This document shows, one piece after another, positions 9,039 through 18,348 of a stretch of DNA of 64,000 bases; positions within the stretch are counted from its first letter, which is position 1, and each line of letters opens with the position of its first letter. Both the position numbers and the translations under genes were made by a program. Below the pieces are notes generated by a model. It had not been told where the DNA came from. It did no database searches and saw nothing but the letters and a program-made list of their open reading frames with translations. Origin of the DNA: Pseudoflavitalea sp. G-6-1-2 (GTDB lineage Bacteria > Bacteroidota > Bacteroidia > Chitinophagales > Chitinophagaceae); the NCBI RefSeq assembly GCF_012927185.1, contig NZ_JABBGB010000003.1:1240001-1304000 (forward strand), written 5' to 3'.

Positions 9039-10382
9039 TCACCAGCTCAGTCTTCCCTGATAATAATCGATGATGCGTTTACGCAACACATACTCGTATC
9101 GCGCGATGATGAGATCTATGTTCGCAAAATCAAGTTTGTTCTTGGCAATTAGATAATCCACCGAGTTGATGGCTCCATTCTCAAACTGCACTTCCGCTGC
9201 GCGGAAATTTTCTGAATAACTCGCCACCTGCTCTGTCAATACCTGATACCTGCTAAGCGTTGCCGTCATATTGAGATAATCCCTCTCGATATTCTGACGA
9301 AGCTGAATGCGGATGCTCTCAGACTGGAACTCCGCTTCTCTCTTCGCCACCCTCGCCATGCTGAGCTGGTTACGTGTTCTGAATCCGTTCATCAGCGGAA
9401 TATTCAGTCCGATACCGGCATAGGTACCACGGTTATTCTTCAGCTGATCGAAATAGGGGATAGACTTGTTATCTGCATCTTTCTGCACTTTCGAGAAGTT
9501 GGTATTGTAACCGCCTACCAGACTAAGCGTAGGCCAGAGTCCGCCTTTCGCCGACTGAACAGATTTGTCGAAGGACTTGAGGCTAAGGTCCACCGATTTG
9601 ATCATCGCCAGTTGATCCAGCGCTATCTGGTAAATGGAATCTGCCCCTGCAGTACTGCTGATCTCGAATTGTTCGAGATTAACAGGTTCCACCGTCAGAC
9701 TTTCATTGTAAGTTGTATTCATCAGCTGTGCCAGCTTGAGGCGGGCATTGTTCAGCGCATTCTTTGCGTTAATGATGGCTACCTTATTGCCGGAGAGCTG
9801 TCCCTTCACATCATAAAACTCAGAAGGCTTGATGGCGCCCTGCTCATTTTGAATGGCCAGACGGCTCACCTGTTTTTCGGTTACTGCTGCCTGTGCTTCA
9901 CTTTGTTTCAGCACATCCGAACTGCTCAGCACATCGAGGTAACTCAGTATCACATTCAGCACCAGCAGATCCTTTGCCTGCTGAATTTCCATTCTTCCCG
10001 CTTCTGCATTCAGCTGATTTGCCTTGAGGTTATTGAATAAACGGAAACCATTGAAGAGGGTGAGATCTCCCTCTGCATTCACCGATGCTGTGGTATTGCT
10101 GCTGTTGATATACTGGTTGGTGGCATTATCGATGTTGCGGCCCTGGCGAAGGTAATGATACACACTGGCGTTCAGCGATGGCAGCATCGCTCCCTTCGCT
10201 CCGCGGAGATTGATCAGGTCGCGCTCACTCTCGAAGCCGGCTTTCTTTACATCCGGATTATTTTTCAGAGCTGTTTCTACGCACTCACGGAGTGTAAGTA
10301 CTGAAGGGGTATTCTGAGCTGACAGGTCGCTGGCTGCAATCAGGCATAAACAGCCTGCTGCCAGGATTTTTCCGATACTCAT
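9039..10382 (-). CDS. TolC-family outer membrane efflux channel
   Basis: TolC-type proteins form a trimeric outer membrane channel and periplasmic tunnel joined to inner membrane pumps by an adaptor. The 447-residue product has a signal peptide (about residues 1-22, ending SDLSAQ), the family opening LTLRECVETALKNNPDVKKA, and two repeated long coiled-coil halves typical of outer membrane efflux proteins; the second half opens GIGLNIPLMNGFRTRNQLSM. It is the last gene of the transporter array, 34 bp after ATPase B, and is the only outer membrane channel in the array. Confidence 0.95.
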   Translation of the reverse strand: MSIGKILAAGCLCLIAASDLSAQNTPSVLTLRECVETALKNNPDVKKAGFESERDLINLRGAKGAMLPSLNASVYHYLRQGRNIDNATNQYINSSNTTASVNAEGDLTLFNGFRLFNNLKANQLNAEAGRMEIQQAKDLLVLNVILSYLDVLSSSDVLKQSEAQAAVTEKQVSRLAIQNEQGAIKPSEFYDVKGQLSGNKVAIINAKNALNNARLKLAQLMNTTYNESLTVEPVNLEQFEISSTAGADSIYQIALDQLAMIKSVDLSLKSFDKSVQSAKGGLWPTLSLVGGYNTNFSKVQKDADNKSIPYFDQLKNNRGTYAGIGLNIPLMNGFRTRNQLSMARVAKREAEFQSESIRIQLRQNIERDYLNMTATLSRYQVLTEQVASYSENFRAAEVQFENGAINSVDYLIAKNKLDFANIDLIIARYEYVLRKRIIDYYQGRLSW

Positions 10383-10416
10383 GGCGTGATCTTTAATTGA
10401 ATTGGTCTCAAATTTT

Positions 10417-11091
10417 TTACGGTTGTTGTTCCTGCTCTATTCTTCCATCGAGCAGGTGGATGATGCGGCTGCCATATCCGGCATTCTTCTCCGAGTGCGT
10501 TACCTGAATAATGGTTACGCCTTCGTTGTTCAGCTGTTTGAACAGATCCATGATCTCTTCTCCCTGCTTCGAATTGAGGTTGCCGGTTGGCTCATCGGCC
10601 AGCAAAAGCTGCGGCTTGGCTATCAGCGCACGGGCAATGCCCACCAGCTGCTGCTGTCCACCGGACAGTTGCGTTGGGAACAGGTCTTTCTTTCCCACTA
10701 TCTGAAACCGGTCGAGCATATCCGCTACGATCGCTTTCCGCTCAGAGGATTTTACATTCTGATAGATCAGCGGCGTTTCGATATTCTCATACACGGTGAG
10801 CTCGTCTATCAGGTGATAGGCCTGAAACACAAAGCCGATATGTTGCTTGTACAATGCAGATCTTTGCTTCTCTTTCAAAGTATGCACCGGTTGATCCATA
10901 AACAGGTACTCGCCTTCATTGAAATCGTCGAGCATGCCGATGATATGAAGAAGGGTGGATTTCCCTGATCCTGACGGACCCATGATCGATACAAACTCGC
11001 CCTGGTTAATAGTGAGGTTCACATCTTTCAGCAGAAAGTTGGGCTTCCCTCCAAGTGTGATCCATTTTGATATATGCTTCAGTGATAACAT
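10417..11091 (-). CDS. ABC transporter ATP-binding protein (ATPase B, MacB/LolD type)
   Basis: This 224-residue stand-alone nucleotide-binding subunit should power FtsX-type permeases. Visible motifs are Walker A GPSGSGKST (38-46), the Q-loop in FVFQ (87-90), signature LSGGQ (142-146), Walker B LLLADE (162-167) and the H-loop histidine H199. The segment after the signature reads QQLVGIARA, with leucine where most family members have arginine (compare QQRVAVARA in ATPase A). It follows P11 after a 125-bp gap, the largest gap in the array, which holds a candidate regulatory element. It may pair with ATPase A as a heterodimer; that is inference. Confidence 0.95.
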   Translation of the reverse strand: MLSLKHISKWITLGGKPNFLLKDVNLTINQGEFVSIMGPSGSGKSTLLHIIGMLDDFNEGEYLFMDQPVHTLKEKQRSALYKQHIGFVFQAYHLIDELTVYENIETPLIYQNVKSSERKAIVADMLDRFQIVGKKDLFPTQLSGGQQQLVGIARALIAKPQLLLADEPTGNLNSKQGEEIMDLFKQLNNEGVTIIQVTHSEKNAGYGSRIIHLLDGRIEQEQQP

Positions 11092-11111
11092 GCTGATGGT
11101 TTTGTGATTAT

Positions 11112-11119
11112 TGTGCCAG
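11112..11119 (-). promoter_or_regulatory. Sigma-54 -24-like box upstream of ATPase B
   Basis: On the minus strand this reads CTGGCACA, as at 40090-40097 upstream of the HlyD gene. It matches the -24 half of sigma-54 promoters (TGGCAC). The -12 half (expected TTGC) is poor: TCAC at the right spacing. It lies only about 20 bp before the ATPase B start, so a transcript from here would have almost no leader. Confidence 0.3.
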
Positions 11120-11180
11120 AACGTAAGTTATATGATTTTCAACACTGTACATAATTCTTTGCGCATATGGCAGTACGTTT

Positions 11181-11213
11181 CCGATACAAAAACCGTCCGG
11201 TACTGATACAGTG
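11181..11213 (-). promoter_or_regulatory. Candidate upstream activator site, copy 1 (before ATPase B)
   Basis: On the minus strand this reads CACTGTATCA, then CGGAC, then TGTATCG, with TGTATC repeated in direct orientation 22 bp apart. A second copy lies at 40158-40190. The match runs on to 11173: over 41 bp, 28 positions are identical, and in both copies CTGGCACA follows about 93-94 bp downstream. This is the geometry expected for an NtrC-type activator site. Confidence 0.5.
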
Positions 11214-11216
11214 CTT

Positions 11217-13583
11217 TTATTCGCTTTTCAAACTCTTTACCGGATTGGCCAGCGCCGCCCGAAGCGTTTGAAAACTGATGGTGACCAACGCAATGGCTAT
11301 CGCTGCTGTTCCTGCCAGTGCAAAGGGCCAGGCATTCATCTGTACACGATATTCAAAATCCTGCAGCCAGTTGTTCATGGCCCACCATGCAATCGGACAG
11401 GCTATTACAAACGCAATGAACACCAGCAGGAGGAATTCTCTGCTCAATATCACAAACAGACTTTGCAGACTTGCTCCCAGTATTTTTCTGATGCCGATCT
11501 CCCGCACGCGCTGTTCGGCTGCGAACATCGCCAGTCCCAGCAAACCAAGACAGGAGATCACAACCGCCAGCAGAGCAAAGGCTCCGCTCAGCCGCTGCAT
11601 CAGTGTTTCGGTTCTGTAAGACTGCTCAAATCCGGCATCTGCAAACTGATAGTTGAAAGTGAATGCAGGATTGAGCCTGCGAACCAATGATTCGAGTTGA
11701 TGAAGCGCCGCCTGCGTTTTTCCTGCTTCAATTCTTGCCACTGCAATGCCCCATGCCGGATTGCGTTTCAGGTGCAGTACCATCGGACCAATAGGTATGT
11801 GCATAGATCGGAAGTGGTAATCGCTGATTACTCCGATGATCTTTCCCGGCCTTCCCTGGTAGGTGAATGGCCGTCCTACCGGATTGGTATACCCGATCTT
11901 ATTTACAGCAGATTCGTTCAGGATGAACGAAGCAGAATCGGTTCCGAACAAAGGAGAGAAGTCTCGGCCTGCTATCATCTTCAATTGCATGGTTTCAACA
12001 AAATCGTACCCTATGCCTATATGCGTAAATTCAGGTTTGGTATTGGGGTCTTTCCCTTCCCAGCTGATACTGGCTGTGGTATTGCCCAGATCGAGCGGGT
12101 CGTTTTCTGCTATGGTAATGCCACTTACGCCAGGTATCTGCAACGCCTGCTCTCTGAACAGCTGCGTTTTTTGAGCGAGTTCTCCGGTAATTTCAATTTT
12201 TACGAGATTATTCCGGTTGTATCCCAGATTCTTTTCGCGGATATAGTCCACCTGTTGCGATACTACTACGGTACCTATTATCAGCAGGCTCGATAATGCA
12301 AACTGAAATACTACCAGTCCCTTTCTGAACCAGTTGGCTGAGCCTTTTATTTTCAGCACGCCTTTCAATACCAGTATAGGTTTGAAGGATGATAAGAATA
12401 AGGCAGGATAACTCCCTGCCAGCAATCCTGTACAGAAAGTGAACACCGCAATGGCGGTCCAGAATTTCAGGTTCTGCCATGGGAAAAGAAGTTGCTTTTC
12501 TGTAAGCAGATTGAACACCGGCAGTAACAGCGAGAGCAGCAATATGGAAACGATCATGGCAATGGTAGTTACCAGTATGGCTTCTCCCAGAAACTGTTTG
12601 ATCAGCGAATACCGCATGGCACCCACCACTTTTCTTATGCCGATCTCGCGTGCGCGTTTTACAGACCGGGCTGTAGTAAGATTCATGAAGTTGATGCAGG
12701 CAATCAGCAATATGAATGCAGCAACGATGCTGAATAACCTTACATATTCTATTTTGCCTCCGCTAATTACTCCGTTTTTGAAATTGGAGTACAGGTATTG
12801 ATCTGAGAATTTCTGTAGATACACTTCTGCTTTGAACCCGGCCTGCTCACCGGTAAAGCTGGTTATGATATTTCTGATTTCCTTTTCTGTATGCTCCGGA
12901 TCTGCTCCGGCACGGAGCATTACATGGGCAGCCGGACCATGATTATCCCAGTCCCGTACCCAGGGACTCGATTCCAGTTTATCGTTCCAGTTCAGAATAT
13001 AATCGTACTGCCACGAACTGTTACGGGGCATGTCTTCAAAAACGGCTGTTACAGTAAAATCTTTTCTGTCGTCTACCCTCAGCACTTTACCCATAGCCGC
13101 ATCAGGTGTTCCGAAAAGAGCAACGGCCATCTTTCTCGATACGGCCACACTCACTGGTGAGGAGAGGGCAGTACCCGCACTGCCATGCAGCAGCGGATAG
13201 CTGAACATTTTGAAAAAATCACTGTCGGCATATGTGCCGGGCATCTGCAATATCTTATCGCCATACCGGAATGTATTTTGCTCATTCCAGGTCATTGCCG
13301 TAGAATATTCAATGTCGGGATAGTTCTTCTTCAGCTCCCTCGCCAGCAGTCCCGGTACATTGCGCTGACCACTGATCTGATTATCGAAGTATTGCTTTTC
13401 ATAAACAGTATAGAGCCTGTTTCCATTGCTATGAAACTGATTGATGCTTTTCTCATCCAGTACCCATAACATTATCAGCAGGCTGCAGGTGAGGCCCAGC
13501 GCCAGTCCGATGATATTGATGGATGAAAAAAATTTGTTGCGCGTAAGATTGCGATACGCAACCAGAAAATAGTTTCTAAGCAT
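11217..13583 (-). CDS. MacB/FtsX-type ABC permease P11
   Basis: This 788-residue inner membrane protein shows the layout shared by all eleven permeases of the array. Helix 1 is at about residues 19-41. A first MacB-like periplasmic domain (42-280) leads to helices 2-4 with the first FtsX core, carrying IACINFMNLTTARS and KRAREIGIRKVVGA (about 295-325). Helix 5 is near 424-445. A second periplasmic domain (446-665) leads to helices 6-8 with the second FtsX core, carrying EQRVREIGIRKILGAS. So one chain holds two permease halves. There is no ATPase domain; ATPase must come from A and B. P11 is the last permease before ATPase B and is very close to P10. Substrate unknown. Confidence 0.95.
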   Translation of the reverse strand: MLRNYFLVAYRNLTRNKFFSSINIIGLALGLTCSLLIMLWVLDEKSINQFHSNGNRLYTVYEKQYFDNQISGQRNVPGLLARELKKNYPDIEYSTAMTWNEQNTFRYGDKILQMPGTYADSDFFKMFSYPLLHGSAGTALSSPVSVAVSRKMAVALFGTPDAAMGKVLRVDDRKDFTVTAVFEDMPRNSSWQYDYILNWNDKLESSPWVRDWDNHGPAAHVMLRAGADPEHTEKEIRNIITSFTGEQAGFKAEVYLQKFSDQYLYSNFKNGVISGGKIEYVRLFSIVAAFILLIACINFMNLTTARSVKRAREIGIRKVVGAMRYSLIKQFLGEAILVTTIAMIVSILLLSLLLPVFNLLTEKQLLFPWQNLKFWTAIAVFTFCTGLLAGSYPALFLSSFKPILVLKGVLKIKGSANWFRKGLVVFQFALSSLLIIGTVVVSQQVDYIREKNLGYNRNNLVKIEITGELAQKTQLFREQALQIPGVSGITIAENDPLDLGNTTASISWEGKDPNTKPEFTHIGIGYDFVETMQLKMIAGRDFSPLFGTDSASFILNESAVNKIGYTNPVGRPFTYQGRPGKIIGVISDYHFRSMHIPIGPMVLHLKRNPAWGIAVARIEAGKTQAALHQLESLVRRLNPAFTFNYQFADAGFEQSYRTETLMQRLSGAFALLAVVISCLGLLGLAMFAAEQRVREIGIRKILGASLQSLFVILSREFLLLVFIAFVIACPIAWWAMNNWLQDFEYRVQMNAWPFALAGTAAIAIALVTISFQTLRAALANPVKSLKSE

Positions 13584-13592
13584 TATTATGTG

Positions 13593-15962
13593 TTATTCAC
13601 TTTTCAGTGATGTTACCGGATTGGCCAGCGCCGCACGTATTGTCTGAAAACTTATGGTGATCAGGGCGATGGCCATCGCTGCTATTCCCGCCAGTGCAAA
13701 AGGCCAGGCATCGATATGTATGCGGAATTCAAAATCCTGCAACCAGTTGTTCATCATCCACCACGCAATGGGGCAGGCTATCACAAACGCAATGAACACC
13801 AGCAGCAGAAATTCTTTGCTCAGTATCACAAACAAACTTTGCAGACTTGCGCCCAGTATTTTTCTGATGCCGATCTCGCGCACGCGCTGCTCTGCAGCAA
13901 ACATCGCCAGACCAAGCAATCCGAGACAGGAGATCATTATCGCCAGTGCTGCGAAGCAATTGCTCAGCTTGCCGGTGAGAGTTTCACTTTTATAGGCTTT
14001 CTGAAAATCATCATCCGCAAAAGTGTAACTGAAAGGAAAGTTCGGATTGAATTCTTTGTGCAGTTTTTCCAGTTGCTGCATAGCCGCCATAGTTTTGCTG
14101 CCTTCGAGCCGGAGCAGCACAAAGCCGCTGTTCTTATCCCGGTCGAGACGCAGCACCAGCGGATTGATGGCAAAATGCAGGGAGTTGAAATTGAAATCTT
14201 TTACCACACCAACAATGGTTCCTTTGGTTCCCCAGAATGTGAATGGTTTGCCGATAGGATCTGTATATCCGATCTTCTTCACCGCTGTTTCATTCAGCAC
14301 ATAGGAGAGTGTATCTGTTCCGAAAGAACGGGAGAAATCTCTTCCTTCTTTCAATTGGATCTCCATTGTTTTCAGAAAATCGTACCCTACTGCAAGTTGT
14401 GTGAAAGTAGGTTTTGCATCAGGATCTTTTCCTTCCCACGATACTCCCATTGTGATATTGCCAAGTCGTATGGGATCCATGTTGGCAGATGAAACCGAGC
14501 TTATGCCATTCACCTGCGATGCCCGCTGCATAAAGCTTTCATAATGTTTGGGAAGGTCTCCCTGCAGGGTGATCTTCAATACATGATCCCGGCTATAACC
14601 AAGATTGCTGTTTTGTATGAAACGCACCTGCTGCGATACCACAATTGTACCGATGATCAGCAGACTCGATAAGGCAAATTGAAAAACTACCAGTCCTTTT
14701 CTGAACCAGTTGGCCGATGCACTATTCACGCGCAGCACTCCTTTCAGTACCGTTATTGGTTTGAAGGAGGATAGGAAGAGGGCAGGGTAGCTGCCAGATA
14801 AGATACCCGTGATCAGCACCAGCGAAGCGATGCAGATCCAGAACAATCCGTTGCTGAAAGGAAATTCAATCTCTTTTTGGGTTAACTGATTGAATGCAGG
14901 TAAAGTGAAATAGAGCAATATCAATGCAAAGACCATCGCTATTGCCGTAACTACCACTGCTTCTCCAAGGAATTGTCTTATCAGTCTTCCGCGAATGGCG
15001 CCCACTACTTTTCTTACACCGATCTCGCGTGCGCGTTTCATCGATCTGGCTGTAGTAAGATTCATGAAATTGATGCAGGCAATCAGCAGAATGAAAACCG
15101 CTATGATGCTGAAGAGACGAACATATTCAATTCTTCCTCCCGCAATTACTCCGTCTTTGAAATTGGAATGGAGGTATTTGTCCGTATACTTCTGCAGCCC
15201 AAGCTCTACGCGGTATCCGGGAAATTCACCGGCTATTTTGGTGATGAAATTCTTTATCTGTGCTTCGAACTTCGATACATCTGCATCGGAGCGAAGTTGT
15301 ACTATGGTGAGGGGATCGTTATTGCCCCATTCTTTGAGCCAGGAATTTTTGTCGAGAAAATCTGTCCAGTTGATGATGTAATCCCATTGTATCGAACTGG
15401 TGCCGGGCATATCTTCATAGACTGCAGAAATGGTCATGTCTTTTCTGTCGTCTATCCGGATTATTTTGCCGAAGGCCGCCTGCGGCGTTCCAAAGAATGC
15501 CACCGCCATGCTTCTGCTGATGGCAATACTGTTGGGACCTGCGAGTGCTGCCTGTGCATTTCCTTCGAGCAGGGGATAGCTGAACATTTTGAAGAAGTCG
15601 CTGTCCGAACTGTTTCCCTGAAACTGCAGTATCTTATCTCCGAGTTTGAATGTTGCGCGTTGCTCCCATCCTATTGCCGTAGAGTTTTCGATGGCAGGCA
15701 ATTGTTTTTTCAGTTCGGCTGCGAGTATGCCGGGAGTGTAAAAACTACCCGTGACTTTATTGTCGTAGTACTCCCGCTGATAAATGCTGTACAGATTTTC
15801 TTTGTTTACATGAAAGGCATCTTTTCTGTATTCATCCAATACCCAGAGGGTTATCAGCAGGCTGCAAACCAATCCCAGTGAAAGCCCGATGATATTGATG
15901 GATGAAAATACCTTGTTCCGTTTCATGTTACGGATGGCGGTAAGAAAATAGTGCTTCAGCAT
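13593..15962 (-). CDS. MacB/FtsX-type ABC permease P10
   Basis: A 789-residue paralogue starting MLKHYFLTAIRNMKRNKVFS. The last 115 or so residues are almost the same as in P11: the run AMFAAEQRVREIGIRKILGA is identical, and the following SLQSLFVILS segment differs from P11 by one Ser-to-Lys change just after it. The periplasmic domains differ more. The first FtsX core reads KRAREIGVRKVVGAIRGRLI. Only 9 bp separate its stop from the P11 start. P10 and P11 look like a recent duplicate pair. Confidence 0.95.
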   Translation of the reverse strand: MLKHYFLTAIRNMKRNKVFSSINIIGLSLGLVCSLLITLWVLDEYRKDAFHVNKENLYSIYQREYYDNKVTGSFYTPGILAAELKKQLPAIENSTAIGWEQRATFKLGDKILQFQGNSSDSDFFKMFSYPLLEGNAQAALAGPNSIAISRSMAVAFFGTPQAAFGKIIRIDDRKDMTISAVYEDMPGTSSIQWDYIINWTDFLDKNSWLKEWGNNDPLTIVQLRSDADVSKFEAQIKNFITKIAGEFPGYRVELGLQKYTDKYLHSNFKDGVIAGGRIEYVRLFSIIAVFILLIACINFMNLTTARSMKRAREIGVRKVVGAIRGRLIRQFLGEAVVVTAIAMVFALILLYFTLPAFNQLTQKEIEFPFSNGLFWICIASLVLITGILSGSYPALFLSSFKPITVLKGVLRVNSASANWFRKGLVVFQFALSSLLIIGTIVVSQQVRFIQNSNLGYSRDHVLKITLQGDLPKHYESFMQRASQVNGISSVSSANMDPIRLGNITMGVSWEGKDPDAKPTFTQLAVGYDFLKTMEIQLKEGRDFSRSFGTDTLSYVLNETAVKKIGYTDPIGKPFTFWGTKGTIVGVVKDFNFNSLHFAINPLVLRLDRDKNSGFVLLRLEGSKTMAAMQQLEKLHKEFNPNFPFSYTFADDDFQKAYKSETLTGKLSNCFAALAIMISCLGLLGLAMFAAEQRVREIGIRKILGASLQSLFVILSKEFLLLVFIAFVIACPIAWWMMNNWLQDFEFRIHIDAWPFALAGIAAMAIALITISFQTIRAALANPVTSLKSE

Positions 15963-15975
15963 AATGGATAAGGTT

Positions 15976-18339
15976 TTATTCGCTTCGCAATGATTTAATA
16001 GGATTCGCCAATGCCGCCTTCACCGTTTGAAAACTGATGGTGAACAACGCAATGGCCAGCGCTGCAAGCCCTGCAATCACGAAGGGCCATGCATTGATGG
16101 TTGTACGGTATTCATAATTGTGCAGCCAGTTGTTCATGGCCCACCATGCAACCGGACATGCAATGATAAATGCAATGAATACCAGCATCAGAAACTCCCT
16201 GCTCAGCAGCACGAACAATGTTTTAATATCGGCTCCCAGCACTTTTCTGATACCAATCTCACGAACACGCTGCTCGGCAGCAAACATTGCCAGGCCAAGC
16301 AGTCCAAGGCTCGATATCAAAATAGCCAGTACGGCAAAGCAATTGCTGAGTTTATTGATAAGTGTTTCGCTCGCATACAACTGGCGAAACCGTTCATCGG
16401 AAAAACTATAAGTGAAAGGGAACTTTGGATTGAGTTGATTATTGATCTGTTCCATTGCTGCAACTGCCTCTTTGGTTCTGGCTCCTTCAATCCGAACCAG
16501 TGCAAATGCATGCTTCGAATTATCTGAAAGATGTATAACCAGCGGCTCTATTGCATTGTGCATCGATCCGTAATGAAAATCTTTTACTACTCCGATAATG
16601 GTGCCTTTGGTTTCCCAGAGCGTAAACGTTTTCCCTATCGGATCTTTATACCCGATCTTTTTTACCGCTGTTTCGTTGAGTATGAATGCTGCCGAATCGT
16701 TACCATAATCTCTTGAAAAATCCCTGCCTTCAACCAATTGCATCTGCATGGTTTTTATGAGATCGTATCCCACTCCCAAACTTGAAAAGATAGGTTTGGT
16801 ATTGGGCGTTTTGCCTTCCCATTCAACATCGGTGGTGGAATTGGCTATCTGCATCGGATCCTGATCCGCTGGCGTTATGGAAGTTACGCCAGGGATAGCG
16901 GTTATCTTTTGTCTGAAGGTTTCATAATGTTTCGGAAGCTCTCCCTGCAACAATACACGAACTATATTCTCTCTGTTGAAGCCTAAATTCTTATTCTGTA
17001 TGTATTGTACCTGACGGGCCACTATGATGGTTCCTATTATCAGCAGCGACGATAATGCAAATTGAAATACCACCAGTCCCTTCCGGAATCTGTTGGCAGA
17101 TGCACTTGCTTTCATCACTCCTTTCAATACCACTACCGGTTTGAATGATGAAAGAAACAATGCGGGATAGCTGCCTGCAAGCAATCCGGTGAGCATGGTC
17201 AATGCAAATATGCTCCCCCAGAATGCCCATTGGGAAAATGGAAGTTCAATCTCTTTTTGAGTAAGCTGATTGAAGAAGGGCAGCGCTATGAAAAGCAAAA
17301 TAAGTGCAGCAGTCATGGCTATGGCAACCACTACAATGGCTTCTCCGATGAACTGTCTGATCAGTGCCGGCCTGATGGCTCCGGACACTTTTCTTACACC
17401 GATCTCCTTGCTTCGCTTGATAGATCGGGCAGTGGTTAAGTTCATGAAGTTAATGCAGGCGATCAGCAGAATGAATACAGCTACAATGCTGAACAGCCGC
17501 ACGTATTCTATGCGGCCTCCTGCAATAAATCCATCCTTCATATTCGACCAGAGATAGCGGTCTGCATATTTCTGAAGGTAGAGCTCAACATGCCATCCTT
17601 CGTTGCCGAGGTGACGGTCCATATAGTTTTTGATCCTTGCTTCGAACTGCGCAACATTGGCATCGGAGCGAAGCAGCAGCATGGTGGCCGGACCATTATT
17701 AGCCCATTGTTTTACCCAATCGTTGTATTGCTGCAGGTAATGCCAGTTGAAGAGATAGTCCCATTTCTGCGTACTGTTTTTGGGCATGTTCTCAAACACG
17801 GCAGTGATCACCAGATTGTCCCGGTTTTCTACACGAACAGTTTTTCCGATAGCGGCCTGCGGGCTACCAAAAAATGTTTCTGCAAAATGGCGTGATACTG
17901 CCATTCCCGAAGGATCGGACAATGCCGATTGCGGCTTGCCTTCGAGCAGCGGATAGCTGAACATTTTGAAGAAATCACTGTCTGCATGATTTCCCTCCAT
18001 CTGAACAATCTTATCGCCCACCTGAAAAGTGAGCCAGTCGTTCCATGCAAGGCCGGTGGAGGCTTCCACTTCGGGAAACAATTTTTTCAGCTCCTGTGCC
18101 AGCATGCCGGGTGTGTAATGTCCGCCGGTTGTTTTGCCGTCGGAATACTGCCGTTGGTAAACGCTGTACAGTCTGTCTTTGTTAGCATGGAACTGGTCTA
18201 CGCTGCGTTCATCCAAAACCCAGAGCATCACCAGGAGGCTGCAGGTAAGGCCCAGCGCCAATCCTGCGATATTGATCACGGAAAATACTTTGTTCCGTTT
18301 TAGATTCCGGATGGCTATGAGGAAATAGCTCTTCAGCAT
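15976..18339 (-). CDS. MacB/FtsX-type ABC permease P9
   Basis: A 787-residue paralogue starting MLKSYFLIAIRNLKRNKVFS. Its first FtsX core reads KRSKEIGVRKVSGAIRPALI, with Ser where the neighbours have Val. The gene end is nearly identical at DNA level to that of P8 (compare 15976-16070 with 18349-18443), giving the shared tail FQTVKAALANPIKSLRSE. P9 and P8 thus form a second close pair within the P8-P11 group. The spacer to P10 is 13 bp, consistent with one transcript. Confidence 0.95.
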   Translation of the reverse strand: MLKSYFLIAIRNLKRNKVFSVINIAGLALGLTCSLLVMLWVLDERSVDQFHANKDRLYSVYQRQYSDGKTTGGHYTPGMLAQELKKLFPEVEASTGLAWNDWLTFQVGDKIVQMEGNHADSDFFKMFSYPLLEGKPQSALSDPSGMAVSRHFAETFFGSPQAAIGKTVRVENRDNLVITAVFENMPKNSTQKWDYLFNWHYLQQYNDWVKQWANNGPATMLLLRSDANVAQFEARIKNYMDRHLGNEGWHVELYLQKYADRYLWSNMKDGFIAGGRIEYVRLFSIVAVFILLIACINFMNLTTARSIKRSKEIGVRKVSGAIRPALIRQFIGEAIVVVAIAMTAALILLFIALPFFNQLTQKEIELPFSQWAFWGSIFALTMLTGLLAGSYPALFLSSFKPVVVLKGVMKASASANRFRKGLVVFQFALSSLLIIGTIIVARQVQYIQNKNLGFNRENIVRVLLQGELPKHYETFRQKITAIPGVTSITPADQDPMQIANSTTDVEWEGKTPNTKPIFSSLGVGYDLIKTMQMQLVEGRDFSRDYGNDSAAFILNETAVKKIGYKDPIGKTFTLWETKGTIIGVVKDFHYGSMHNAIEPLVIHLSDNSKHAFALVRIEGARTKEAVAAMEQINNQLNPKFPFTYSFSDERFRQLYASETLINKLSNCFAVLAILISSLGLLGLAMFAAEQRVREIGIRKVLGADIKTLFVLLSREFLMLVFIAFIIACPVAWWAMNNWLHNYEYRTTINAWPFVIAGLAALAIALFTISFQTVKAALANPIKSLRSE

Positions 18340-18348
18340 ACAGTTGTT

